From: Gnetum montanum
Taxonomy: Eukaryota; Streptophyta; Gnetopsida; Gnetales; Gnetaceae
Direction: 5' to 3'
DNA length: 64,000 nt
Assembly (NCBI GenBank): GCA_015680685.1
Contig: MNCI01001451.1
Span: 675,591 to 739,590 of the forward strand
Shown one piece after another: positions 43,741-55,987 of this stretch. The notes beneath the pieces are model-generated. The model was not told the origin of the DNA. It did no database searches and saw nothing but the letters and a program-made list of their open reading frames with translations. A program made the position numbers and the translations under genes. Each line of letters begins with the position of its first letter. Position 1 is the stretch's first letter.

Positions 43741-46197
43741 GTTTTTAGCCGTAGGTGTATGTATAGGCTTTGTAGGACTATTGGATCAGAAGAAAGGTAT
43801 TTTTTGGGGTTTTTTTGAACCACTCAGCTGAGGAGCCAACTATAAGTTAATAGCCCTCATGATATTACATTGATGTGGTTGAGTTAGAATTTTTTCCTGC
43901 ATTGAAGGAGCAGGTGGTAATTGACTTGAGGACAAAGGGACAAGTGTAGAAGGATGAGGAGGGTAATGAGGAAATATGGATTTCCCTCTTAGAGATTGGA
44001 CTCTATACTATTCAAGAGAGTATTAGTGATGCTAGAATGAAGCATGATTGGAAGACTCATGTAAAGAAATGGACTATTGAACATAGTACCCATATGAATC
44101 AAGTTTCCAGTAAGGGTATCGCTACCTTGGTGGTGGCATCCCCCATGATTGTGGGTGTTACCATTAATGGTACTACTCATAAGGTTGTGATGGAGCTCCA
44201 CTTGGATAAGAGGCTTGTCATTGGTGGAACTACTTGGGGTTGGCTTGAGGATAAGGCAACCTTCTGGATGCTTGCCTTCCTGCCAATCTAGAATTTAGAC
44301 TAGATTCTTGCAAGTATGACATAATGGAGCAACATCCCTTACGATGTTCATATTGGTAGATGTCATATCCACCATAATCACCTATTTTAGACTCCATAGC
44401 CTCCTTTACTATAGTAGCCTTGCTCTTACCTCTTGGATGGGTACATTCAGCTTCCTTCCTTCTCCGATGATCACAATCACTATTTTTCTCTTTGGATTCC
44501 TTTGCTATTTTTAGAGCAATTTGGAACTTTTCATCCAAAGAGTCCTACATTTTGTCTACCTTAGCCAAAATTTTATAAATAGACTTTTGAATTGGCAAGG
44601 TCTTTCATTGCACCACCTCATCAATGATGTCTCCTCCTCATTATCATAGAATTGGACCTAGGATTTTGATTGTATTCCTCCGCATCTTCCTTTTTTCTCA
44701 ACTCTCCTTCTTCTTTGATAACCTACTCAATGAGCCTCTGGATCTAATGGGCTCTAAGTTTTAAAAATCTTTCTTGGGCATAGATCCCAAGAGTTCTCTG
44801 TGTTTTTGTTTAAAGCCCATCTATGATATGGTAGAGCTACTTCCTCTAAGAATAACCATGGCTAAGACATCAATGCAAAAGGGAATAGTACCTACCCATG
44901 GCTACATCCAAGGATTTTTGTGTTTCTTATTTCCAACCTTGGATCTGATTTCATAGGTTGGACACTTGGGAGTATGTTTGATATTTGTCATTTAAGAGCT
45001 CAAGTATTGTACCCCATCTACAAATTCATTTTGGCTCCAAGGATTGGTACCAACTTTCAACTTCATTAATGAGTGTCCTTGGGAAGAACTTTAATTTTTG
45101 AAATTCGTTCTCCACATTCTGTGAGGCATAGGCATCATGAAAGTCTTGAAGATGGTACTACAAATCTGAGTTGTATCCCCCTTTAAACTTGGGGATATTG
45201 TTCATATCCAACCACTTGATTCTGCTATCTTTCACATGCCTTGTTGAAATTCTCATTGCCCCTATGCTATTTAGCATATTTTGAGTTGTAAGAAAGGCTC
45301 ATTATGATCATAGCCTCTATGATGGCCATGATGTCCTCTACTTCCCCTTCTTTAGTGATGGTGGACCTTCCTTGATTATCCGTGCTCCTAGTCTCAACTA
45401 CTCTGGCAGGTCCTATAATCATCTCTATTCTAATGGTCACCTCCATCATGGTCCCATCCTCTGTAGCTTTAGTCAAATCTAGAGGAGGAAGAAGAGGATG
45501 ATCAAGATGAAAAGGAAGGAGGACTAGCACCACCGTTGCACCTACCACATCCTCTTATGTGGTCATGACCACGATCATCACTGTGATGCTTATCCTCATC
45601 CATACCATGACTTCCACCTTTACATTCTCCATGATCATGGGACCCATTCTTTCCTAAACTAGAATTATTTACAGTAAACTATAATTTTTGGTTCAAGCGC
45701 CCCCCCATCCCCTCCCCCATGAAAACCAAGGGAAGAAGAGTCAATGAATTGAGAACCCCTAGAGAAGGGATCTCTCCATCTTTCTAGCCTAACAGGAACA
45801 AGGGGTTACTGAACCATTTCCCCTTCAAAGCTTCATAGTACCTCTCCTAATGCCAATCTCTTTTGTGTTATGCCTTAGTGAGATGGTAATCTTGATAGTG
45901 ATGGTCCTACACAATGTATTCAACATTGAGCCCCTAGATGCCCAACCTCATAAGAGTTTGTTGTAGCATTGTAGGAACTGATCAATCATGCAGCAACATA
46001 ATGTTTCTCTCCATGTTCCTCCACTGCAACTATTCATCCTAATGTAGGATGAAGGTGAAGTCTAGCACATACTCATCAAGATGAGTATATACCACTTTGC
46101 ATTATTGAGGCACTAGTAGATTTGACCATTCAGTCCTTTGTTGATTGGATGTATGCTCTAACCTTAATAGAGAATCATCCCTATGAGAAGAAGACAT
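43741..46197 (-). pseudogene. B2 gag
   Basis: Starts MSSSHRDDSLLRL at 46197, about 108 bp after the PBS. Same order as B1: conserved N-terminal block, Ser/Gly-rich part near 45500, core with a NNIPKFKGGY-type block (near 45190), WYQSL, LELLNDKYQTYSQV-like text, and a basic C-terminal segment (CDHRRRKEAECTHPRGKSKA near 44470) followed by a YDIYQYEHRKGCCSIM patch. The patch corresponds to B1's zinc-like CDICEYKH, here with both Cys lost. Frameshifted. Confidence 0.75.
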
Positions 46198-46304
46198 TTT
46201 TAGACTAAAAGAAAATACCAATGTTGATTACAAGTTTAAGGTTTGTTACAATGATTTTGAATAATTTTCACCAAGTCCTAGATAGCGTATGTAGCTAACT
46301 AACG

Positions 46305-46322
46305 TCCTCGGCAACAATGCCA
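46305..46322 (-). other. B2 primer-binding site (tRNA-Asp-like)
   Basis: Minus TGGCATTGTTGCCGAGGA, one base from the LTR. Confidence 0.8.
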
Positions 46323-46323
46323 A

Positions 46324-47189
46324 TGATGAGCAATGAGTATACCCTACGCTCAACTATATGAATCACTAGCATTCATTGAGCATTTTGGTTGAATTCCATA
46401 GACTTTAGCTCTCTAAGTACATTGGGCTCTAGGAGGTGAATCTAACTATTGCAATCATTGTCTTCTTAGTTTCACTTGTGAAGTGTAAGTATATGCTTAA
46501 GTGTAATTGAGGCATATGACCTTTATCATTTTATTTTTATGATTTAAGTCACCTAAGAACAAGAATAAAGTAATTAAATTCTTAATTAATTTAATAACTA
46601 GCTAATATTTAACTAATCCTAACATAAGCATCCATTCCCACTTCTATACACATCTTGAACATATTGAAATGCTACTAGGGGATTACCATCCATTAGGCAC
46701 TACTAGGATTACCAAGCATTAGTGTATGCTCGACATGGTCATAGTTATGTTTATTATCTACTTTATATTAATTAATTACTTAGAAATATTAAATTAAATT
46801 ACATGAATATTAAATGTGTAAATAAAAAATTAATATATTCCAAGTGCTGCAAGGTTTGATAAAAAAAGCTCATCTTTATTGTCGTTTACACTAAGATGCT
46901 TAACTACATGAGTGCTCGAATAAAGATCCATATACTTCTTTGACTCCTACTGCAGGCACTCAAAACATATTCTAACTTTTAGAGAGAAAAACTGTGAGAG
47001 CTTTGCTACAACTAATGAAATATTGCCATAAATGTAGCAGGTCGCTGCACATTTATAGGTGAAAACTAGGGGCCATGTCGATGGGTACACATCAACATGG
47101 CATGTTGACAGGATCACGTTGATGAGATTCCATTGATGAGGTCATGTCGATGACATCCCATCAATGTGGCCCAACAACATGACTCATTA
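46324..47189 (-). repeat. B2 5' LTR
   Basis: 866 bp, TGATGAGCAATGAG...ACTCATTA, then TSD GCAAG. Minus TATAAAT at 47051-47057; U3 (47060-47170) is packed with variants of cattgatgaggtcatgtcga. Confidence 0.85.
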
Positions 47190-47194
47190 GCAAG

Positions 47195-47838
47195 TATAAG
47201 TATTAGTCCATCAATCTATCCAACCATTATCACCTATGGGTTTGGAAGGAAAGTTTCAAATTTGCATCAATAAAGATCACATTGAGCTACTATGAAAGAA
47301 GGGCATGTTAAAAATATAGAGATCATTGGAAGAGTGAGAGTAATAAGAAAAGAAAAGGAACTACTAAATAGGATAATGATTGGAAATAACCTATGTATAA
47401 GTTGTTTGGACATGAGCACCATTGATAGTAGTAAATTGCATAGAAGCATTCTCAGAAATGGAAACCCAATCCAACCTAGAAAAAATGTAAGAATATCCTT
47501 GTCTAGCATTGCTCCAAGTAAATGAATTACAAATGCTAGAAGAGAGGTAATTTTAATTAGTTTCACGTAAATTTAATTTCTTCTTCAACTACAATTAAAA
47601 GGGGAGTTCATTGTTATCTAAACCACCTCTTTGTACTCCAATTAGCTATAGGTAAGTTATGACATAGTCAATTCCAAAAAAATTTCCTATCATTCAAGTT
47701 ACAAGGAGCATAGATAGAAATGAAGACCAAAATTTCATTTTCATACTATAACCAAACCCAATAAAAATGCCTCAAATCATCATTTCCTTGATTGATAACA
47801 AACTGCTATCATTGGCTATAAATAAAAATCACTACTCC
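47195..47838 (-). pseudogene. L1-type LINE, piece 2: endonuclease C-terminal part
   Basis: Minus reading gives ISIYAPCNLNDRKFFW (near 47715-47670; the IYAP motif of L1 endonucleases) and CNSFTWSNARQGYSYIFSRL followed by DWVSISENASMQFTTINGA (47520-47410), the FTWSN...SRLDR signature. The open ORF 47267-47566 is another frame over the same stretch. Between pieces 1 and 3 of the same LINE. Confidence 0.75.
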
Positions 47839-47843
47839 ATTTT

Positions 47844-48705
47844 TGATGAGTGGTGAGGTACCCCTACGCTCAACCATATGAATACGAGCGTGTATGCGTG
47901 ATTCGGTTGAAATCCACGAACGGACTAGTTGTGGCACCTAAACAGTTATACGTTGATCACAGTTCGCTATCTTCCCTCCTGGACTAGTATTTGCTTTGTC
48001 ACATATGGTTTAGTCCAGAGTGAGGTGTATGATGTGGTTTCTACTACTATGTTACTCCTAAATACAATGAGGAATAACTTGATTATGCTAATAAGCAATA
48101 GAGAATAAAATCTAAACTAGCTTTTGTGCGATGAGCATCTATCCTTAATCATCCATACACATCTTGGACTTCATGTACTACTTCCAGGATTGCCAAGCAT
48201 ACATCACTCAAAGCACTACTTGATACACTATTGGGTTACCTTGAAGTTACGCTTAAATGTTTCTGATTAAGACGTACTCATTCTACGTTAGCAACAGGAA
48301 TAGTAAATGGTGATAAAAGAAATATTAACTAAGAAAATAACAATAAATATTTAACAATTAAATAATTGAAAACTAAGTGAATGCTACAATGATGGAGTAA
48401 TCTTAATCGTTATTACCAATCGTGTGTGTGTCCAAGTATGTCACACTCAAACAAAGGTCCTGTACAATTACAAGAATCACACTGTGGCCATGCACTTGGG
48501 AAAGAACTAAAAACTAACTAAAAATTGACAAAGAGACTTGACCTAAAGACTTACCAAAAGACTCCTTGTTATGCGTCTGAATGCTATATTTATAGGCTAA
48601 CACAAGAATCATGATATCGTGTATACAATATCATATCCAAGTTGTGATATCGCATACCCGATATCATGTATCCAATATCAGGACTTAGCAAACCACAATT
48701 CATCA
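47844..48705 (-). repeat. A2 3' LTR
   Basis: 862 bp, TGATGAGTGGTGAGG...AATTCATCA. GATATC-type words at 48612-48680 on the U3 side and TATAAATATA on the minus strand near 48587-48596. Confidence 0.9.
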
Positions 48706-48891
48706 TACCCCCACGTCTGAATGAAAACTCATCCTCAAGTCAAACAAAATGAGGAACAAGTTCATTTGATTACACAAATGGATAGGTATGGGATTATGGA
48801 CTGACTATGGATTATTTCATGTTGTAATGTGGGATTAGACAAGACAAAACAAAATCTGGACACCAATACAAAACACAAAATTGTTCAGAAC

Positions 48892-51694
48892 TCATGTGAT
48901 TCCTAGTGGTGGTGGCTCCTCCATGGGCTTTTTCCCTTTATCATGTGCTCTAGGCTTCTAGAAGGGATGCTTTTGAAGGAGTGCCTAAAGTTTTTTCTCC
49001 TTTGTGTAGGAATCATGTGCCATCCATGCTGATGTTCCAATGTTTGATGGAGTCGGCACCTCCCATGGACACGGTAGTTGCAGAAACATCTAATTAGCTT
49101 TGACGTACAATGCCGCAAACAACCATCATTCCTTCTCATAGTCTCTGGCTTTATCTTTAAATTCCTGATAATCCATAATCCATTGAGCCAAGTCTGCTGC
49201 AACATCCTTTTAGCCTTGGTAGCTAGCTTTTACCACCTCTAGTTCAGAGTTTACTACCTCTAGTCTTTGCAATTTCTTCTTGTGTTCAACAAACTCTATC
49301 TCACATTTGGCATAGGTGGTAGCTACTTGCTTCTCTAGCTTAGTCCTCGGGCACCCTATTATCAACATGGCTAAGTTGGCATATCGTAGGTTTGCCAACT
49401 CCATATATTATGTTAGATCCTAGATCTGCAAGTCCCAGCTCTTTAATTCTACTTGCTGGACGAAGGCATAAGTGTCCAGTATGGCTCGCCAATCAGTGTT
49501 TTAAGCACTAAAAGAGTTAATGTGGTCTTTAGCCATACAAATTTCTTTTTTGATGATCTCTTTATACATCCCCACCTAATCCCGAAAATGTTCTTTCAAT
49601 TTTTCATGTCACTTAGCTTCATTTTGCCACATGCTTATTTCAATGGTTGTCTACTGCTAGATGGCATGCACCTCCTCCATTGAGAGGGTTCTATTCTCTC
49701 TAGCTAAGCAACTTATGTCTTAGTTGACTCTTATTATTTATTCTTGCATTTGCTGGAAATTTTCCTTGAGAACATTCTTTTATTTTTTAATTGTTGTCAA
49801 CCAAAGATTTTCGATAGCAAGGAGTTCACTTTCTTCTTGTAAGGCCTTGACTGCTTGTGCATGTGCATATGTCTGAGCCTGTGCTTTTCAAGCATCCCAA
49901 TTAGCCTTCTCCTTTTCCATTGCCACTCGTTTATTCTCCTCTAATAATTTATTGAGATACTCTATCCTAAATAATTTTAGTTGATTGGCCAGAATAAGTT
50001 GGGATGGATCCCACTATTCAGCTTGTAGGGTAATGAACTTTTCTTTGAGTCTTCTCAACTCATATTCGACATGGTCAACCCTAACCTCAGCCATGACTAG
50101 CTTTCCTTTGGTGGAAATGAGATCTGATTATGCCACTGTGACATCTTGGGGGATGTCAAATAAGGACGACATTACTTATCCTATTCATAGCAAGTGATAT
50201 AGAGCATCCTCATGTTCCATAGGAGTCATTGAGGTACTGGCCAAAACTTGAGCATCACGTGCTCTTGTGAAATCTATTGATGGCACAACAGGGTTATTGA
50301 ATGATTCCTTAATGTGGTCTACAACCAACTCTACTACTCCAGCTGCATCCTGGTGTTGCATAACCACCACCGTGGCACCCTCAGTAGTTTCTAATTGTAC
50401 TTGAAATGATGTAGCATTTCCTAAAATTTGTTGTGACCAATGAAATTCCCTCCTCCTGTTTGTATTGAGACCTCGCCCCTTGCATGATCGATTGAGATGG
50501 TGGGTTGTACGGCATCATCAATGATCTTCAAGAGATTGGCCTCATCCTAACTTCCCTAACTAACCGTTGCTATGATGGCCTTGAGATGGCTCATTAACGA
50601 TCAGTAATCTTGCGGTGGCAACAATGGTTGCTGATCTTGTTGGCCCGTGGGCTACATGCTGGGCCCTTCTTCTTGTTGTTGGCTAAGCCTTGTGTCTAGA
50701 AGTTGGCTAGGCCCTACTATTTAAGGTGTAGTGGGCCCAATCTTTTATTCTTGTTTGAGCTCTAATGTCTCACCAACATCTTTTTTGGTACTGGTGGCTT
50801 CAACAATTCAGCATATGAAGCATTTTGAACTTTTTTGGGGACATCATTAGTGTACCCTAGAATTCCAGCATGCTAGCACAGCTTCTTGATTAGACAAGGA
50901 AAGGGGAGCGCCAACTTTCCTATCTTTCATTCCTCAAACCACATCAATATCTCTATTAAATACAGATGGGGCAAATTAGCATCAACCTTGCCCATCAAGA
51001 TCGTACTTCCTCTGGTCACATAAGTAGAAATCTTGTTTAGCCCCTTTATTGGGAAGATGTGATAGGTACCAATTTTGAAGTAAATTTGCTCTTTAAGGGT
51101 CAATTCTCCATATGTTTTGTCTTCTTTGCCATATGCCCTCTTTAACCATACTTTTCTTGCATTAGCATCGGAGTGGGTGGACAAATGAGCAACTTTAGGC
51201 CTTGTATTCAGAAGATTTAGAACTTCCACAATGGCCTTTGCAAAGAAATCAACTAATATTCCACCAATGTCAATGGTGGTGACTTCCTCTTTATTATGCC
51301 AAAATTAATAGGTTTCCCCCAAATACCATTCTCCACTTTCTAAGAGAACAGGCCAAAGTGGAGATCCCTTGAGTTGATCCTTGACTAGTTCGAGTGTGAA
51401 TTTAGTAAAAGGCCCAAAATTAAGTTCCACAATCACTGTAGCGAACGTGGACCTTTCTCGAATGGCTTGAATGCATTCTAAGGACAACATGAGATGTTGT
51501 CCTTGTTCGGTTACCCTACCTTCTCCACCTTCTACCTAATCAGATCATGCAGTGACAAGGGTTTCGTGATGGATGCTAAACGATTCTGCCTCCTATTTTA
51601 CATGTTCTGCGGGAGGTCCTTGGCCTCTACCTCTTCTTGGATGTTTGGATGCACCATGAGAAGGTCCTCCTTGTTTTCCTTGTGTAGGGACCAT
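48892..51694 (-). pseudogene. A2 accessory protein (unknown; plant-transposon-type domain plus coiled coil)
   Basis: From ATG 51694 (MVPTQGKQGGPSHG) to the stop at 48892-48894. Blocks match A1 in order and spacing: VELNFGPFTKFTLELVKDQL, LWPVLLESGEWYLGETY, IDIGGILVDFFAKAIVEVLN, KTYGELTLKEQIYFKIGTYH, LPFPCLIKKLC near residue 268; a Pro/Gln linker; and a long coiled coil ending MELANLRYANLAMLIIGCPR and LEKQVATTYAKCE. Open fragments: 51305-51490, 50927-51229, 50185-50370, 49210-49404. At least five stops and some frameshifts. Because A1 and A2 are independent insertions, shared order and length show that this ORF belongs to the family and was not a one-off capture. Confidence 0.65.
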
Positions 51695-52197
51695 CTGTAA
51701 TCACACAAGGATCGATTGTTAGTAAGGTTATTTAAAGAAGTTCAATTATCTCATACCTTACTCATTACCTTTAATAAAGTTTGAATTCTTTGCTTAGTGT
51801 GATTTCAGAGTTAGAAATTTTTTAAGAAAATTCTCCTAAAAGTTTTAATGTTGAGCCCAATTTGCTCAGGTGACTCCAATAATAATTTAAATGATTTGGA
51901 TGAGGGAAGAAAATTAGTTTGGCATGAGTTTTTAATAGTACTTACCCCTATGATATCCTTTGGGCAATAATGAATTTTGAAAAATTTATGTGCGAATTCT
52001 ACCATACCCCTCCCCCACAACTAAGTTAAACACTCTAGGTTTAATTGGGCTTCATCAAACAAGAAATCAAAGTGTTAATAAGCAAGATATTGATGGTTGA
52101 ATGTTAGACTCTTAAAGCATTAAAAATCATGGAACAAAATTGTAACAACTCCCCTCACATTAACAGTTGAAAATGACTTCTACACACGGGGGGCACC

Positions 52198-52285
52198 ATA
52201 TATATAGGTTTTATGGATGTAATATCATGTACGCAGTAGCGTGTACCCGATATCGTGTCGGACTGTATACCAGGTACCCGATATC
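52198..52285 (-). promoter_or_regulatory. A2 internal U3-like promoter before the accessory ORF
   Basis: TATA-type atatatata at 52198-52206, with aatatc (52221) and GATATC at 52249-52254 and 52280-52285 upstream on the minus strand. The run acccgatatcgcat also occurs in the A2 LTR in rearranged order (gatatcgcatacccgatatc). Located about 505 bp before the accessory ATG, as in A1. Confidence 0.5.
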
Positions 52286-53468
52286 GCATCCTATCCAAAA
52301 TATGGTACTTAGTAAAATTAATGATTTTTCGAGTTTTTGTGGCCAAAAATGAAGGATTGAGGTAGATTTGAAAGGTTTGGGGTAATTTCAAGTGTAAATT
52401 AAGGCATCAAAAGTGTAATGAAGTGGAGTTATACAATGAAGTTCTTTGAAAAGGGTGAGGAAAAAGGACATGCAGTGATTCAAAGGAATGTTTGGTTGAG
52501 ATAATGACAGAGGAAAGAATAGATTTGGCAATGTAATACTCAGAGGGTATAAAATGATGTGGTGGTGTACAAAAAGTAAAAATTACAAAAGTCACACAAG
52601 TGGGTCCTCCCCAAAGTAGGTTCCAACCTATCATGCCCTTGCATTACCATACCTTAAAATGTCCATGGGCACTAGAAGGGTTAAATGCAATTCGCACCAG
52701 TGCAACAAAACACACACATGTTAAATACCACCGTGATGGGGTATGAGTTCTATGCCACACAAGACACAAGTTATAAGTACTTGGATGGTGAGATGAGACA
52801 AATCGTAGAAGGGATTGCAGAGATCAGGACATTAGGTAACTTACCCTAGGCACAATAAATCCAAAGTGTAGTGCATGATTAAAGTACCATTAGCTTGTCA
52901 CTCCAAGATCAAAACCAAGTTCATACCTCTAACTAGTGACATCGCATTATTTCATTCAATGATAGAGAACCATAAGAGCATCACAATAGCAAGACAACAT
53001 TCATTATCTTTTTCTTTATTGAGTTCCTTATCACAACTCTTACTACTAGCTTTCATTAGATCTACAAGGATTTTAATACAACCAAGCTGCATGATAGCAC
53101 ATACAGATGTCACCAAAGAGAATCCACAAATCCCCTTGATGTCACACCCTCACCATTTCCTCTTGGTCCATCACTCTTCGCTCTAGGCATAATGAGTACA
53201 AAGTTACTTTAAGTTTTAATGATAACGAGAATATCATCATACCCAGAGTAGAACCGCGTATTAACAGAACAGGTGGGTGGATGTTGTGGGCTTATGGTCC
53301 AAATAATTAGTCCCTTGTGACTTGATAGCATAGAACAACACCTCAACCAACAAGTCACATGAGTATTTTATTCACAAATGAGATCACCCTCAAAAAGATA
53401 AAATGACAAATTAAAAGATGAAAAATTAGAAAACAAAAAATTGTAAAACCAAAGAAAAAGAAAAACAG
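52286..53468. other. A2 non-coding spacer between gag and internal promoter
   Basis: Aligns with the A1 spacer (for example ctccaaaatcaagaccaagt-like text at 52902). No pol motifs in six frames. Confidence 0.6.
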
Positions 53469-55852
53469 TTACTGATTATACTTGTTAGAATGGGGGGTGT
53501 CCCCCATGACTAAACCTTTGATCATGGCAAGAATTAATAAATGGAAAATTAGGACCCATGCATGTTGGAAATATTGGGGTCCAGTCATATTCAAACCACA
53601 AGGTGTCTCTGGACATGGTGGCAAGAATGTACTCAAACTAGGTTTCACACACTTGATTAAAATAGGCATAGTGGTGTAGATTATAAGATGTGGTCATGTG
53701 ATAAGAAGCCGACCCACTATGGCACCTGTGACCATAAGATGATATCCAAGGATCAATATGTCTCCTCACGTGGTTATATTCATTGGTCCACATGGTGGTT
53801 GGAGTGTCGATTGGTGGCCTAGATAAGGTAACAAGAGGTGTTTAGTTTGAAGAGGAAGGTGCATCATTGTGTTGGGCTTTTGTTGAATTGGAGGATGCAG
53901 TGGTTCCAAAGCCATGCTACTTCTTTCTATGGCCATGCCTAAAGAAATGACACTTCCGATGTTGTGGAGGACTCCCACTATTGTTAACAATAGCACTACA
54001 AGTAATGTTTGTTGGTTGATGTTGTGGTGCCAAACCTTTCAATACAACTGGTAGTGATGTAGAAGGAGGTGAAGGATGAGAATATTGAGAGTAAGGAGAA
54101 GTGTAAGGAACATGAGGTGGTGATCCCATGGGAGAGGACATGGGTTGATGACATTTGGGAGGATGATAACGATGAGGTGAAGTAGAGAATGTTGATCTAG
54201 TTGGAGAAACAAGGTGTTGAACATAATAAGCACTTAGTGTCAGGGCATATGAAGGGTGAGGCCAGTTTGGCAATGGTCTCCCCCATGACTAGGAGTTTTG
54301 CCATTGTGGTTGAGCACAATACTTCTATACGAAACCCATATGTAGCATTTTTTCCCAACGCTCATGTAGATGTAACAAGATTGGGTATTGGCCATTGGGG
54401 TGATCATACAGGCAAACATCGCATTGATACTTTTGATTAGTAGTTGGGCCCCTATCCTTATTACCTTCAGCCCTTCTTTCCGATTGTTGAATGGTGTTCT
54501 ATCCTATTTCTCAGTTTGGCATCCTCTGTTTGTTTTGGTGGTTAGAGTGATCTTGCATGGTTTTACCTCTAATAATGTTTGCATATTCTTCGCATTTTTC
54601 ATGTACTCACTCTGTCATCTTATTGATCTTTGCCTCGATTTCATCTAGTGATTTTAGTATTGGCAAAGATGGGGATGGTTCCACCTCCTAAAGGTAAGTT
54701 GATTTCTCCCCTTCATGATTATGGACCTTTGTTACTTTAAGAGTTTGGTCCTATTGAGATTTTTCAACATTATCCATTTGGCTATTTCTCCTTCTTCTTT
54801 TGCTACCCACTTAATAAGATCTTGCAATTGGTGGGTTCGTAGTTCATATAGTTTACCTAGGACATACATCCCTAGGGTCTCCCTCATTTCATTATGGAGC
54901 CCATCCATGATGTGACACATTAGCCTTTCCTCAGAGAACCCATGGCCTAGACATTTGTTTAACAATGAATAATATCTTTCTAAAGCCATGTTCAAGGGTT
55001 CATGTCACCCTTTTTTCAACTCTTGGATTTTTCTCCTCAAGTTTGACACTCTTGCATAGGTTTGATATCTTTTATTGAAGAGTTCCACCATTGTCAACCA
55101 ATAGTGAATTGATTTCAGCTTTAAAGACCTATACCATACCTTTGCTTGGCCAACGAGTGTCATAGGAAAGAGCTTAAGTCTTTGCCACCCAGTATCAATG
55201 TTGTTCCATGCACAAGCATCATAGAAGGCTTGTAAATGATGTTGCGAATCTAAATCATAGCCCCCAGAGAACTTAGGAAAGTTGTTTAAATCAAGCCTAG
55301 GTAGACACCTTTCCTTGCAATGCCTGCGGGATATCTGAATTACCTCTGTTATATGCATTAGGCTCTTAGTGGCTAGTAGGGTTTCATCATCACTAAATAA
55401 GTTATGAGTTTGTGAGTTAGGATGATGTTGTCTATGTTCAAGTTAGCATTCTTGATTTTGCCTATGGCTTCGATTTTTGTTTCTACACTGACCCCTCAAG
55501 GAATAGTCATCTGTGTCACAACTTGATGTTGAACGAGCAGAGCAAGAGAGGGAACTGAAAGACTCATCATGACTTTTGTAAGTCTCTCAATCATCCCCTA
55601 ATGTACCCTTGCTAACCATTGAGAAGGTCCTAGGCCTTATGGGCCCTCTCATTCTAAGAGATGTCCCATCTTCACTAGAGGTGTCTGAGTTGGATGACAA
55701 AAGTTCTTGAATATCATTGGGGTGTCCATGAACATATGAAACTTCTACATCAAATTGAATACTCCAAACTTCTTCTTCGTCATAAATTGCATTTTTCTCC
55801 AATGAATTGCCTTGCTAGATGTTGCGTTATCATGGTCTTGTGAAAGAGACAT
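53469..55852 (-). pseudogene. A2 gag
   Basis: Starts MSLSQDHDNATSSKAIHW at 55852. An acidic/Ser segment follows (YDEEEVWSIQFDVEVSYVHG then SSNSDTSSEDG, 55780-55660), which A1 has lost. Core 55358-55005: CLPRLDLNNFPKFSGGYDLD, WQRLKLFPMTLVGQAKVWYR, LTMVELFNKRYQTYARVSNL; then YYSLLNKCLGHGFSEERLMC. Zinc-like patch YQCDVCLYDHPNGQ (near 54430). A Pro/Ser/His-rich tail (54273-53917) ends near WTPIFPTCMGPNFPF at about 53560. Stops and frame shifts are present, but the 117-residue core is open. Confidence 0.8.
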
Positions 55853-55968
55853 TGTTGTGAATTATGTGTGACTCAATTGAATTTAATTTCTTTTGTCTGA
55901 AAGATACATCATTAATATTTTGTAACAGCCATCTTATATGATATAACTGATCTAGAGAACTAGCACCA

Positions 55969-55986
55969 TCCCTGGCAATGGTGCCA
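55969..55986 (-). other. A2 primer-binding site (tRNA-Asp-like)
   Basis: Minus TGGCACCATTGCCAGGGA; all three differences from the canonical plant tRNA-Asp-type PBS are G-to-A at CpG-type positions. Confidence 0.85.
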
Positions 55987-55987
55987 A

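Larger units (their letters stand above)
28669..47189 (-). mobile_element. B1-B2 complex: LTR-B1-LTR-B2-LTR tandem of Tat/Athila-like elements
   Basis: Three family B LTRs (28669-29535, 35916-37814, 46324-47189) alternate with two internal regions, all on the minus strand. The middle LTR serves as 5' LTR of B1 (PBS at 35897-35914) and as 3' LTR of B2. The outer flanks carry a 5-bp duplication (GCGAG/GCAAG) and interrupt a LINE that continues on both sides, so the complex behaves as a single 18.5-kb insertion. Family B encodes gag, protease, RT, RNase H and integrase; B2 also has the accessory ORF, which B1 lacks. Confidence 0.8.
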
